Positions 1 through 7,701 are shown, counted from the first letter of the stretch. The stretch: DNA of 64,000 nt from Bryobacterales bacterium (GCA_019261985.1 JAFAQY010000027.1:62001-126000); one strand, 5' to 3'. Notes: a model not told the origin generated them from the sequence alone. Numbers and translations are program-made.

Positions 1-786
1 CAGAGATTTCGTGTTTACTCAAGCTCCGGCGATTCGACGACCGGCGAAAAGCCGAGGTTGATCGATGAAGGCACGCATGGCTTAGCGAAGCTCGGGAAAG
101 TGCCACTGTTTGGGCTCCGAATGCCGGAAGGATTATGGATGCTGAACCGGGCGGGCTCATTGCAACTGGAGCACTTCAATAAATCGAACGCGCTGGCGTG
201 GGCACTGACGATGGGGCTGTTTGCGATGCCGGTGGTCTATTCCGATCGCGAATGGACACAGATGGTCGGCGAGAGCTACTACATCCAGCTCGGGCCGGGG
301 GACAAATTCGGTTGGACTGAGCCGGAGGGCAAGGTTTATCAGATCGCTTCGGACAACCTGATGCATTTGCAGGAGGAGATTTATCGCGTGTGTTATTTGC
401 CTCAGGCGGGAGGGTCGCTCGATAAGGGCGGCAGGCAATCCGGCCTGGCAAAGCAGATGGATTTTTCGATCACGCAAGAAGTTCTACGGGCGTATGGGGA
501 TTCGGTTAAGGACCAGATCCGGCGGGTTCTGCAAGCGATCGGGGCGGCACGGGAGGACGCTCTCGAGATCGGCGTTACAGGAATGGATGAGTTCGACATC
601 GCCGATTTTTCGACGGAGCTGGATAACGCGGAGAAATTGTTGGCGTTGGGCATGGCTTCGCCGACGTTGAAGAAGGAAGTTTTCAAGAGATTGGCATTGA
701 AGTATCTGAGCGATACGCGGCAGGACGTGAAGGATCGAATTGTCGGGGAGATTGAAGCGGGGGCTAAAGCCCCCGTTGCAGGCTGA
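1..786 (+). CDS. Phage portal-like protein, C-terminal part (5' end outside window)
   Basis: The frame is open from base 1, so the gene starts upstream and only about 261 C-terminal residues are visible. The TTG at 58 is only an internal codon. I infer a portal (head-tail connector) role from position, directly before a scaffold and a major capsid gene, and from the character of the protein: a mixed core followed by a charged helical C-terminus with recurring SITQEV, ELDNAEKLL and KYLSDTRQDVKDRI segments. Portal C-termini of the DUF935/DUF4055 kind look like this, but I cannot name the family firmly. The last eight residues (AGAKAPVA) and the stop are encoded by a dispersed palindromic repeat, so the native C-terminus was probably different. 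Confidence 0.6.
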   Translation, partial: QRFRVYSSSGDSTTGEKPRLIDEGTHGLAKLGKVPLFGLRMPEGLWMLNRAGSLQLEHFNKSNALAWALTMGLFAMPVVYSDREWTQMVGESYYIQLGPGDKFGWTEPEGKVYQIASDNLMHLQEEIYRVCYLPQAGGSLDKGGRQSGLAKQMDFSITQEVLRAYGDSVKDQIRRVLQAIGAAREDALEIGVTGMDEFDIADFSTELDNAEKLLALGMASPTLKKEVFKRLALKYLSDTRQDVKDRIVGEIEAGAKAPVAG

Positions 787-798
787 AGCCTGCTCCAC
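757..798. repeat. Paired-palindrome repeat, gggctgaagccc type
   Basis: Two adjacent palindromes (760-773 GGGGCTAAAGCCCC and 778-793 GCAGGCTGAAGCCTGC) are followed by TCCACC. The unit recurs with two differences at 2353-2398. It overlaps the 3' end of the portal frame and supplies its stop codon. Confidence 0.85.
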
Positions 799-819
799 CA
801 GAAGAGAAAGGAACAAGAG

Positions 820-1371
820 ATGGCCGAAGAAGGCGGAAAGAATAATATTCGGGAGATTGTGCAGGCGGTGGTCCAGGAGTTCGTGAGGGCGGAGCAAAGC
901 AAGGCGGAGCCAGGATACAAAACGGAACTGCTGGAGGAGAGACGCCGGCGGGAAACGCTTGAGCAGAGGGTGAATGAACTCGTTACTGAAACAGAGCGGG
1001 CTCGCGCGAAAGCGGAGGAGGCGGAGCGAAGCGCGTCGATTCGCGCGGAGCTGCAGAAGCTCGGGGTCGCGAAAGTGGAGCTGGCGTACAAGGCCGTGAA
1101 GGACGAAATTCAACGAGGCGAGGATGGCCGCCTGATGGCGCAAGACGGGGTCGATATGAAGGACTATCTGACGCGCTTCGTTGGAGAGAATCCGGAGCTG
1201 CTGCCGGCGAGGCTCGCGGGAGGATCGGGGGCAAGCGCCGGACAAAGAAGTTCGGGTGGACAGGCGGCCATTGATATCGACAAGATTAAGCCCGGCATGA
1301 GCGCGGAGGAGTTAGACCGGGTGCGGCAGGAGATCGCGAGGGTGGCGTCGCAGACGCTGCGCGGGATGTAG
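820..1371 (+). CDS. Putative phage scaffolding protein
   Basis: This 183-residue protein is very charged. A long predicted coiled coil occupies about residues 25-75 (ELLEERRRRETLEQRV, ERARAKAEEAERSA). A Gly/Ser-rich linker follows (about 130-148), then a short helical tail ending QEIARVASQTLRGM. Small, helical, acidic/basic-striped proteins just before the major capsid gene are normally scaffolds that template procapsid assembly and then leave. The function is inferred from position and coiled coil; there is no protease motif, so it is not a fused protease-scaffold. An AAGAGATG context precedes the ATG start. Confidence 0.6.
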   Translation: MAEEGGKNNIREIVQAVVQEFVRAEQSKAEPGYKTELLEERRRRETLEQRVNELVTETERARAKAEEAERSASIRAELQKLGVAKVELAYKAVKDEIQRGEDGRLMAQDGVDMKDYLTRFVGENPELLPARLAGGSGASAGQRSSGGQAAIDIDKIKPGMSAEELDRVRQEIARVASQTLRGM

Positions 1372-1417
1372 GCAGGACAGAAGAACAAAACACAACAGAA
1401 GAGAGGACTGAAATCGA

Positions 1418-2329
1418 GTGGCAATTCTTACTTCAGCAAATGTGGCGACTGCGATTGTCAAGCTCGTGGCAGCGGATGCGCTGCCCGCGCTCTTAGGGAA
1501 CCTTGTTATGGGCAACCTGGTCAATCGCGACTACGAGCCGGTGCTGGCGCAGACGGGAGACACGGTGAACGTGCCGATTCCGCCGACGCTGGTGGCGAAC
1601 AACATCGCAGAAGGCGGCACGGTGCAGACGCAGAATCCGAATTTGGGGAACGCGCAGATCGTACTGAATACGCATGTGGAAGCTACGTTCCAGATTCCGG
1701 ACGTTACGAAAGTGCTGGCCGTGCCGGACCTTTTGAAGCTTTACATGCAGCCGGCGGTGGTGGCGATTGCCGAGCGAATCGAGTCGGATCTGCTGGGCCT
1801 GTATCCATCGTTTACGGCGAACACTCCGGTGGGCACCGGCGGAACGCCGATTACGGAAGCGGTGGTGGATGCGGCAGAATCGACTCTGTTCCAAGCGCAG
1901 ATGCCGTCCAGCGCGGCGAAGTATCTGGTGGTGGATTCGGTGACGTATTCGACACTGCGACAGATTCCCCGGTTCAGCGAATTCCAAACGGCCGGCGAGG
2001 CGGGTCTGCGGGCGCTGATCGATGGCGCTGTAGGCAAGATGAAGGACTTCTACATCTTCCGTTCGCAGTTCGTCACGAAGACAGGCAGCAGCCCGGTAAC
2101 GACTCACAATCTCGCATTCGGGCGCGATGCGGTCGGTTTGGTAGTGCGCCGATTGCCGCAACCGCTGCCCGGGACGGGCGCCATCGCCGAGTACGCAGAA
2201 CTGGGCAACTTCGGTATGCGGGTCACCATGAGCTATCAGCCGAATACTTTGGCACAGCAGTTCACGGTAGACGCACTATATGGCGCGGGCGTGTTGCGGA
2301 ACGCGTTTGGCGTACAGGTGAACAGCTAG
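1418..2329 (+). CDS. Phage major capsid protein (P22 coat / HK97-fold type)
   Basis: The 303-residue protein begins at GTG with a GAGAGG ribosome site 12 bases upstream. Residues 25-75 carry the layout seen in P22-coat-like proteins: GNLVMGNLVNRDYEPVLAQ, then DTVNVPIPPTL, a phrase typical of capsid N-arm/E-loop regions. The middle (about 105-200) has the helix-rich peripheral-domain pattern, and the C-terminus (GVLRNAFGVQVNS) resembles coat proteins that end with rates of V/G strand residues. It should form the icosahedral shell. Position after a scaffold and before small connector genes supports this strongly. It lacks an obvious N-terminal delta domain, consistent with a separate scaffold gene upstream. 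Confidence 0.82.
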   Translation: MAILTSANVATAIVKLVAADALPALLGNLVMGNLVNRDYEPVLAQTGDTVNVPIPPTLVANNIAEGGTVQTQNPNLGNAQIVLNTHVEATFQIPDVTKVLAVPDLLKLYMQPAVVAIAERIESDLLGLYPSFTANTPVGTGGTPITEAVVDAAESTLFQAQMPSSAAKYLVVDSVTYSTLRQIPRFSEFQTAGEAGLRALIDGAVGKMKDFYIFRSQFVTKTGSSPVTTHNLAFGRDAVGLVVRRLPQPLPGTGAIAEYAELGNFGMRVTMSYQPNTLAQQFTVDALYGAGVLRNAFGVQVNS

Positions 2330-2352
2330 AGAGGGCGAGGGCGGGTAAGTCT

Positions 2353-2398
2353 GCAGCGGGGGCTGAAGCCCCCGTTGCAGGCTGAAGCCTGCTCTACC
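2353..2398. repeat. Paired-palindrome repeat, gggctgaagccc type
   Basis: This is the second copy of the unit at 757-798, here between the capsid gene and the next small gene. GGGGCTGAAGCCCC and GCAGGCTGAAGCCTGC are followed by TCTACC. Both palindromes can fold as RNA hairpins, so it could also dampen read-through after the highly expressed capsid gene. Confidence 0.85.
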
Positions 2399-2406
2399 GG
2401 TGAACT

Positions 2407-2703
2407 ATGGACTTACGCGTCTATTACCAGAAGATTCGAAAGATTGAGGCGGAACTCACGGAGCCATTTGTGGTGGTTGTGAGCCGGCGGACAGAAGAGG
2501 GCGGCAGAGCGGGCGTGAAATCGGAGGTGCCGAAGAAGCTGGCAGCTAAGCTCATCGCAGAGGAGAAGGCGGTGGTGGCGAGCACAGAGGAGGCGGCTGA
2601 GTTTCGCGCCGAGCAAGAACGGAAGTGGAAGGAGAGCCACGATGCCGCGGAGGCGGTGGACAAGATGGCACGGATCGCCACCAAGCCGTTGAAGAAGGCG
2701 TAA
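2407..2703 (+). CDS. Small charged protein in virion cluster, function unknown
   Basis: The protein has 98 residues, starts at ATG right after the repeat and ends six bases before the next gene. It is rich in Lys, Glu and Ala, with an early strand-like stretch (EPFVVVVSRRTEEGG) and a long helical C-terminal half. I do not recognise the family. Position between capsid and tail genes suggests a head-decoration, adaptor or head-completion role; nothing in the sequence decides between them. Confidence 0.5.
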   Translation: MDLRVYYQKIRKIEAELTEPFVVVVSRRTEEGGRAGVKSEVPKKLAAKLIAEEKAVVASTEEAAEFRAEQERKWKESHDAAEAVDKMARIATKPLKKA

Positions 2704-2709
2704 CACACC

Positions 2710-3477
2710 ATGCTCTTAACGGACGGCAGACCGAACAACATCGAGGATTTGAGGGTATATGGATCGTCGATTTTGGATCTAGCGAGCACAGAAAAAATCG
2801 AGTTGGATGCAAAGCTAGATCTGGCTTTGACAGAGATCAAAGAAGATGTGCTTGACGTGTTGCTGGACCATACGAGATCTAGCGATCCGCAATCGACGAT
2901 CCGGCGGACGATCGGGGTTTCGGATGTTGTCATTACTCCTCAAATGAAGCGCTGGCATGCGGTACATACGCTGGAGGTGGTTTACCGGGATGCGTTTAAT
3001 AATCAGCTCAACAACAGGTATCAAGCGCAATTTGAGCAATATCACGAATTGAGCAAAAACGCGCGAGAGCACACGTTGCGGTTCGGAATCGGAATGGCGC
3101 TGCTGCCGATTCCGATCGCGCAACCACCGTTGTTCAGCTACGTGGCGGGCTTGATTCCGGCGACTACTTACTACGTCCGGGTGAGCTGGGTGGGCACGGG
3201 AGGTAAGGAAGGCATGCCGAGTTGCGAGACGACTTACGACGCGCCCGCTGGGAGCTTGCCGGTAATTACCGCGGTACATCCGCCGCCGGTGGCGGCTGGT
3301 TTCAATGTTTATATGTCGCTTGCAGCGGGTTGTGAACGGTTGCAGAATGCGGCCCCCATTCCCTTGGGGAGCAGCTTCACGTTGCCGGGGACGGGTCTGG
3401 TGAATGGGACGGTGGTGGGAAACGGGCAGATTCCGGATACATACGTAATCGGCGGGCGGACTTTGAGGCGCGGATAA
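2710..3477 (+). CDS. Virion protein with C-terminal fibronectin-III-like segment
   Basis: This 255-residue protein has an N-terminal helical half. From about residue 142 it has a fibronectin-type-III-like module: GLIPATTYYVRVSWVGTGG is the classic L-x-P-x-T-x-Y-x-V-R-V strand pattern. A glycine-rich end follows (VIGGRTLRRG). Such modules are common in tailed-phage structural proteins and often bind surfaces weakly. The upstream half could be a head-tail connector or stopper. I do not recognise the full-length family. It is tightly packed, only three bases from the next gene. Confidence 0.5.
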   Translation: MLLTDGRPNNIEDLRVYGSSILDLASTEKIELDAKLDLALTEIKEDVLDVLLDHTRSSDPQSTIRRTIGVSDVVITPQMKRWHAVHTLEVVYRDAFNNQLNNRYQAQFEQYHELSKNAREHTLRFGIGMALLPIPIAQPPLFSYVAGLIPATTYYVRVSWVGTGGKEGMPSCETTYDAPAGSLPVITAVHPPPVAAGFNVYMSLAAGCERLQNAAPIPLGSSFTLPGTGLVNGTVVGNGQIPDTYVIGGRTLRRG

Positions 3478-3480
3478 GAA

Positions 3481-3978
3481 ATGGCGACAACGGCTAGCGT
3501 GGCAGCGCGAAAGATGGTCGGGTTTTTGCGCGATCCGAACACTGGTATTGCGCCGGTGGTGTCACAAATGGCAGACGATACCGGTGTGCCGCTTCCGCAG
3601 ATTCCGCCGGCGAACATTTTTAATCAAAATGTCGCGTTCGAACTTGCGGAGAAGGCACAAGCGTTGAAGTACCCGGTGATTTATGTGTATACGGACCGAG
3701 TGAAGAATTCGTTGACAGAAAAATTCCGCAAATTCTCAGGCACTGTTAGAACGGTGGCGGAAGTACGGATGTCGCAAGACCGGATTGAAGGGATTGAAGA
3801 GCAGGTGCGTCTCTACGTGGACGGGGTGACTCAGGTGTTGGACGGAAACCGCGGGAGTTGGGGTGAAGGCGCTTATTACACAGGAGGCTACGAGGTGGCA
3901 TTCGAGCCGGTGCGGCATGGGGGCAAGAACTACATTCAGGCGGCGAAGGTGAGCTTCGAAGTGGACTTTTCGCAATAG
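3481..3978 (+). CDS. Putative tail-terminator / neck protein
   Basis: This 165-residue protein lies between connector-like genes and the tail-tube candidate, where tail-completion (gpU or Gp17-like) proteins usually sit. The centre reads IYVYTDRVKNSLTEKFRKF, and the C-terminus (YEVAFEPV, KVSFEVDFSQ) is strand-rich like a tail-terminator sheet. It lacks signal or membrane segments. The assignment is by gene order and fold impression; an alternative is a second connector protein. Confidence 0.4.
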   Translation: MATTASVAARKMVGFLRDPNTGIAPVVSQMADDTGVPLPQIPPANIFNQNVAFELAEKAQALKYPVIYVYTDRVKNSLTEKFRKFSGTVRTVAEVRMSQDRIEGIEEQVRLYVDGVTQVLDGNRGSWGEGAYYTGGYEVAFEPVRHGGKNYIQAAKVSFEVDFSQ

Positions 3979-3998
3979 GAGCGAGTGGGGGTTTAACT

Positions 3999-5168
3999 AT
4001 GTCGTGTTACATATCGTCGAATAACAATCGGGTCTACGCCGCTTTGGAATCAAGTTATGGCCAGGTAGCGGCGATAACGGGACAGAATCGAATTCCGTTG
4101 TTGCGGCTGAATGCGAAGCAAACGCCGGTGACGACCGGGCGTAAGGATAAAACCGGGACCCGCACATTTATCGGTCTGCCAAACCGTATTCGCAAGACAT
4201 CGACGTTCGAGCTGAGCACTCCAATGACGGAGTGGACGAATACTTCCACTGCGCCGAGCCATGGGCCCTTGTTTCAAGCAGCGCTGGGCGCCGCTCCTCA
4301 GGCTTTTGGAGGCGGTACAGTGCAGTCGATCACGAATCAGACGCAACTCCAATTTGCAGGTCCGCACGGCTTGGCTCCGGGGCAGGCAATCACGAACGGC
4401 GGAGAGATTCGATTCGTAACCGCCGTGCAGAATACCACGACTTTATTCATCAATGCGCCTTTCAGTTTTTTAACCGGCGGGGCCACGGTGGGGAACACGA
4501 TGACATATGCCGTCGCGAACGATCTAAGCAGTGTCACGCTTTACGATTATTGGGACCCAAGCACAGCGGTGCAGCGAATTTTGAACGGTGCGGCAATGGA
4601 TAAGGTGCAAATCAAGGTGAATGGAGATTTTCACCAGTTCGATTTCAGTGGACCGGCGCGGGACGTGATGGACAGCGCCAGCTTCACGAGCGGAGAAGCC
4701 AACCTGACGCAGTTTCCGAGCGAGCCCTCCTCAGCGGGTTTCGATTACACCATTGTGCCGGGGCATTTGGGGCAGGTCTGGATGGGGGCGACTCCGGTGC
4801 AGTTTTTTACTTTGACGTCGGCCGAGCTGACGGTTCAAAATAATATTTCGCTGCGCTTGCATGAATTCGGCAGCGATTTCCCAGTGTGTATTCAAGCGGG
4901 CGCACGAGAGGTGTCGCTGAATGTCACGATTTTCGAACAGGACGATGCGCAGACGAAACAGTTGTACCAGGCCGCGCGGCAGCGGTCGCCGATTAGCGTG
5001 ATGATCCAGCTCGGGGAGCAATCGGGGCAGTTGTTTGCTGCATACATGCCGGCGATGGTGCCGGAAGTTCCGCAGTACGACGATCAGCAGACGCGGCTGC
5101 AATGGAAATTCCAGAACAGCAGGGCACAAGGGACCGCCAATGATGAGCTCTACGTTGCATTCGGATAG
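3999..5168 (+). CDS. Putative tail-tube (major tail) protein
   Basis: The 389-residue, strand-rich protein begins MSCYISSNNNRVYAALESSYG, a start seen in many tail-tube proteins, which often open with an ALE(S)(S/T)YG phrase. The middle (about 107-170) contains an FCCH-like insert (GTVQSITNQTQLQF, GLAPGQAITNGGEIRFVTAV), a beta module common in phage tail proteins. The last third has repeated strands and ends RAQGTANDELYVAFG. Being followed by a frameshifting chaperone pair strongly supports the tube assignment, since that order is conserved in long-tailed phages. It should polymerise into the tail channel. Confidence 0.6.
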   Translation: MSCYISSNNNRVYAALESSYGQVAAITGQNRIPLLRLNAKQTPVTTGRKDKTGTRTFIGLPNRIRKTSTFELSTPMTEWTNTSTAPSHGPLFQAALGAAPQAFGGGTVQSITNQTQLQFAGPHGLAPGQAITNGGEIRFVTAVQNTTTLFINAPFSFLTGGATVGNTMTYAVANDLSSVTLYDYWDPSTAVQRILNGAAMDKVQIKVNGDFHQFDFSGPARDVMDSASFTSGEANLTQFPSEPSSAGFDYTIVPGHLGQVWMGATPVQFFTLTSAELTVQNNISLRLHEFGSDFPVCIQAGAREVSLNVTIFEQDDAQTKQLYQAARQRSPISVMIQLGEQSGQLFAAYMPAMVPEVPQYDDQQTRLQWKFQNSRAQGTANDELYVAFG

Positions 5169-5187
5169 GGCAGGCGAGGGGAGTGGA

Positions 5188-5625
5188 ATGGAGGCTGCGT
5201 CTTCGCGCGGACAGGCGGGTTGGCAACCTGCCGCAGGTTGGCAACCTGCCCCACTCTCAGGCGTGTATGAGAGTTCGCGGTGGTTTGAGGCTGAAGCAAT
5301 GGCCGGCGTGCGGTATCGGATAGCGCGGATTTCACTGGGCCGGCGGATTGAGTTTGCGCGGCGAGTACGAGAGATCGGCAAGAGGCTTGAATTTCTGGAG
5401 GCGGGGAGCGACGCGCGGGAGAAGCTGGAAGCGGCGGTGTTGCAAGCGGAGATCGATCGCGCGTACTTGGAGTGGGGGCTGGAAGCGGTCGAGGGGCTCG
5501 ATATAGATGGAGAGCGCGCGACGCCGCAGATGCTTATCGAGCGGGGGCCGCTCAATTTGTCGATGGAGATTCTCGGCAAAATCCGCGCCGAATGTGGACT
5601 AACCGAGGACGAAAAAAAAAACTGA
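5188..5625 (+). CDS. Tail-assembly chaperone, short (G-type) product
   Basis: The best start is the ATG at 5188 (145 residues); the frame also runs back into the tail-tube gene, and a GTG at 5263 is an alternative. Residues about 9-23 (AGWQPAAGWQPAP) are encoded by an inserted dispersed repeat, so the ancestral start may lie after it. The rest is a helical, charged protein (RRIEFARRVREIGKRLEFL, EKLEAAVLQAEIDRAYLEW). Between tail tube and tape measure this is the place of lambda gpG-like chaperones, which hold the tape measure during tail assembly. It stops at TGA directly after an A10 run. Confidence 0.6.
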   Translation: MEAASSRGQAGWQPAAGWQPAPLSGVYESSRWFEAEAMAGVRYRIARISLGRRIEFARRVREIGKRLEFLEAGSDAREKLEAAVLQAEIDRAYLEWGLEAVEGLDIDGERATPQMLIERGPLNLSMEILGKIRAECGLTEDEKKN

Positions 5626-5951
5626 TCGTTGCCTTTCATTTCTTGCACTCCGATCCCGCGGCGTGGAAATGCGATCAGTGCAGACGGCAGGGTCTGGAGC
5701 GGAAGCGGCGGTGCGGTTTTTTGCCAGAGGCTGAACGAGCGCCAATAAGACTGGTGTGGACTCGCGCGCGGGCGTCGACCGATGAGTGTCCAAAATCGGC
5801 TGTAATGCCGGCGAGCATCGCCTTGGTTGAGAGTTTTTTTGCCTGGAAGTTTGCGGGCGGAGCGGACGTGCGGGAGTTGGCGGCTCGCGAAGCCGATGCA
5901 TTTTTGATCTTGGAAAAAGAGTGGCGGACGGAGCAGGCGAATGGCCAGTGA
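5188..5951 (+). CDS. Tail-assembly chaperone, long (GT-type) product made by -1 frameshift
   Basis: Ribosomes that slip back one base at 5616-5622 read on through the next frame to 5951. This adds about 109 residues beginning LIVAFHFLHSDPAAWKCDQC. The T-part has CDQC plus later Cys residues (RRCGF, DECPK) and a helical end (ALVESFFAWKFAGGADV). A frame-0 ATG at 5472 exists, but the peptide before the shift site in that frame is unlike a protein (Arg/Ala/Gly-rich), so independent translation is unlikely. The layout reproduces the conserved G/GT arrangement. The 3' end overlaps the next gene start by 11 bases. Confidence 0.65.
5212..5255. repeat. Paired-palindrome repeat, caggttggcaacctg type, inside coding frame
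   Basis: Two palindromes (GGGTTGGCAACCTG and CAGGTTGGCAACCTGCC) end in CCACT, the inverse orientation of the GTGGGGCAGG core. The copy lies in the 5' part of the tail-chaperone frame and encodes GWQPAAGWQPAP. Confidence 0.85.
5616..5622 (+). promoter_or_regulatory. Programmed -1 ribosomal frameshift site A AAA AAC
   Basis: In the chaperone frame the codons read GAA AAA AAA AAC TGA. The heptamer A AAA AAC fits the X XXY YYZ slippery rule and is followed at once by a stop. The downstream frame stays open for 109 codons. The ten-A run (5612-5621) could also cause transcriptional slippage, which would give the same products. Confidence 0.75.
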
Positions 5952-6585
5952 CATTTTGAAGAGTAATCTCAACGCAGTATTGGGCAAGACCCCTGAGACG
6001 GTCAGCGGGGTGGTCAGCGGTTCGTTGGCGGGAGCCCGCGGAAGTAGCGCGGTCGCCGATCAGTTCAATCAGCTTACGCAACAATTGCAACAGTTGCAGA
6101 CAGCCAGCCAGGCCGAAGCACAAACACTCGCCGAGAATACTCAGGCAGTCAATCAGAATACATCCCAGCTTGGGCAAGCGGGAACGTCGACGGCGAGTCA
6201 CGTGACCAGCACGCTACAAAGTACATTAGGCCTTTTTACGGGGTTAAGCCCGCTGATTACGGGCCTGGCAAGCTTATTTGGCGGAGGCGGTAGCAGCCAG
6301 CCGGGACCGCCAACTCCATTTCTGCTTCCACCGTCAGTTTCGGTGAATGCGGGAATGAGCGAGGCGGCTCCGACGCAGGCGTTTAGCGCGGATTATGCAG
6401 CAGGGGGACAGCCGCGATTAGATGCGACTTCAACATCGGCAGCACCGCAAATCACGGTTCAAGTGCAGGCGTTGGATAGCCAGTCGATTTTGGATCGCAG
6501 CCAGGATATCGCCGCGGCCGTGAGGCAGGCGATGCTCGAATCGAGCGTGCTTAACGACGTTATTCAAGGGGCCATGAATGGCTAG
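5941..6585 (+). CDS. Short tape-measure candidate / tail protein
   Basis: This 214-residue protein sits exactly where the tape-measure gene should be. Its N-terminal half is Gln/Ala-rich helix (FNQLTQQLQQLQTASQAEAQ), followed by a hydrophobic Gly/Leu stretch at about 95-120 (TLGLFTGLSPLITGLASLFG), a Pro/Gly linker and a helical C-terminus (DRSQDIAAAVRQAMLESSV). Helix plus hydrophobic patch is the tape-measure pattern, but the length is far below the usual 600-1500 residues. If it does set tail length, the tail would be very short. Alternatively it is only a tail-tip component. Confidence 0.5.
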   Translation: MASDILKSNLNAVLGKTPETVSGVVSGSLAGARGSSAVADQFNQLTQQLQQLQTASQAEAQTLAENTQAVNQNTSQLGQAGTSTASHVTSTLQSTLGLFTGLSPLITGLASLFGGGGSSQPGPPTPFLLPPSVSVNAGMSEAAPTQAFSADYAAGGQPRLDATSTSAAPQITVQVQALDSQSILDRSQDIAAAVRQAMLESSVLNDVIQGAMNG

Positions 6586-6934
6586 CTTCCCGACGCTCAA
6601 GACCGGCGCGGTCGCGCAGTATCCTTCCAGCCGGATGACACAGACTGCGACACAGGTATACCGATTTCTGGATGGGACTGAGCAGAGGTTCATCGCATTT
6701 GCGGCGCCGCTGCGCAAATGGCAAATCAAGTTGGAGCTGCTGGACGAGGCCGAGCTGAGCAATTTGGAGAATTTCCTAGCGAGTGAAGCGGGGCAATCGG
6801 GCAGCTTTTCGTTCACGGATCCGTGGGATGGGAGTGTTTATCCGAATTGCAGTTTCGCTAGCGATGCGTTTAAGGCAGATTTGAAAGGACAAGGGCAAGG
6901 CGGGACGGAGTTAATCGTGAGGGAGAACCGCTGA
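6578..6934 (+). CDS. Distal tail protein A (paralogue of next gene)
   Basis: The protein has 118 residues and overlaps the previous gene by eight bases. The sequence reads QYPSSR, FLDGTEQRF, a W-x-(I/L) core, then LDEAELSNLENFLASEAGQ and FSFTDPWDG. This last pair of motifs (helix, then F-x-F-x-DP-x-G) recurs in the next gene, so the two are tandem paralogues. It resembles the small distal-tail proteins that precede gpL/gpJ-type hub genes (the DUF2460 neighbourhood in GTA-like clusters). It probably forms a ring at the tail end; this is inference from order and motif. Confidence 0.5.
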   Translation: MASFPTLKTGAVAQYPSSRMTQTATQVYRFLDGTEQRFIAFAAPLRKWQIKLELLDEAELSNLENFLASEAGQSGSFSFTDPWDGSVYPNCSFASDAFKADLKGQGQGGTELIVRENR

Positions 6935-7701
6935 TGCCCGTGTTTCCGCAGATCACCATGTATCCGCTGGTACGGCAGCTCAATTTAAGAACGGTGGTAA
7001 ACACGCTTCCGGATGGGAGCACGGTCGTGTACACCGATCCGGATGCGTCGGCGCGGGCATGGGAGTGGCAGGCGAAGGGGCTGACGGCGGCGGAATGGAC
7101 ATCAATAGAGGCTTTCTTCCGATCGGCCTCCGGACAGTGGCAAACATTTACGTTTGTCGATCCTGCGGGAAATCTGTTAGCCGAGAGCGAAAATTTCAGC
7201 GCGGGAGCGTGGGCGAACGGTGCGCTGATTCAATTGACATCAGGCATAAGCGATCCGTTCGGGACCACGCGGGCAACCCATATCGTCAACGCGGGGCGAG
7301 CTGCGCAAGCGGTTCAGCAGACATTACCTGTGCCGGAGAATTTCCGGTATGCGCTGAGTGTTTGGGCGCGAGGCGGGGCGGGATCGAATCTAACGCTGAT
7401 TGCCGGCGCAGCCACGTTGCCGTGCCCGCTTACAACGCAATGGCGGAGGGTTTGGTTCCCGGTGAATTTGGGGCAAGGCAGCGTCGGCGTGACGTTTGGG
7501 TTGCAGTTGAACCCAGGCGGAGCGGTGGATATTTTCGGAATGCAGGTGGATGCACAAACCGCGCCATCGGATTACAAGATGACGGGAGCGACCGGGGGGG
7601 TTTACCTGAAAGCTCGTTTTGCGACGGACGCAATTACAGTACAGGCGCAGAGCACCGATGTTTATGACGCGACAATTCGGATCATGAGCACGGAGGGCTG
7701 A
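6934..7701 (+). CDS. Distal tail protein B with C-terminal carbohydrate-module-like domain
   Basis: The 255-residue protein overlaps the previous stop by one base. Residues 1-78 repeat the preceding protein's pattern (MYPLVRQ, LPDGSTVVY, AAEWTSIEAFFRSASGQ, TFVDPAGN). Residues about 85-215 add a jelly-roll-like module (SENFSAGAWANG, YALSVWARGGAGS, WRRVWFPVNLGQGS, VDIFGMQVDA). That succession is typical of phage carbohydrate-binding modules that start with a 'lie/se-N-F-s-x-W' motif. The C-terminus returns to short strands (VYDATIRIMSTEG). A receptor-touching tail component is likely. Confidence 0.5.
   Translation: MPVFPQITMYPLVRQLNLRTVVNTLPDGSTVVYTDPDASARAWEWQAKGLTAAEWTSIEAFFRSASGQWQTFTFVDPAGNLLAESENFSAGAWANGALIQLTSGISDPFGTTRATHIVNAGRAAQAVQQTLPVPENFRYALSVWARGGAGSNLTLIAGAATLPCPLTTQWRRVWFPVNLGQGSVGVTFGLQLNPGGAVDIFGMQVDAQTAPSDYKMTGATGGVYLKARFATDAITVQAQSTDVYDATIRIMSTEG

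Noticed and set aside
5472-5951. Independent gene starting at the ATG at 5472
   Set aside because: The part before the slippery site is Arg/Ala/Gly-rich and overlaps the chaperone frame; the frame is better explained as the -1 extension.
4731-5987. Long minus-strand frame of 418 residues
   Set aside because: It is the shadow of the tail-tube and chaperone genes, crosses their boundaries, and has low-complexity Arg/Ser/Pro composition.
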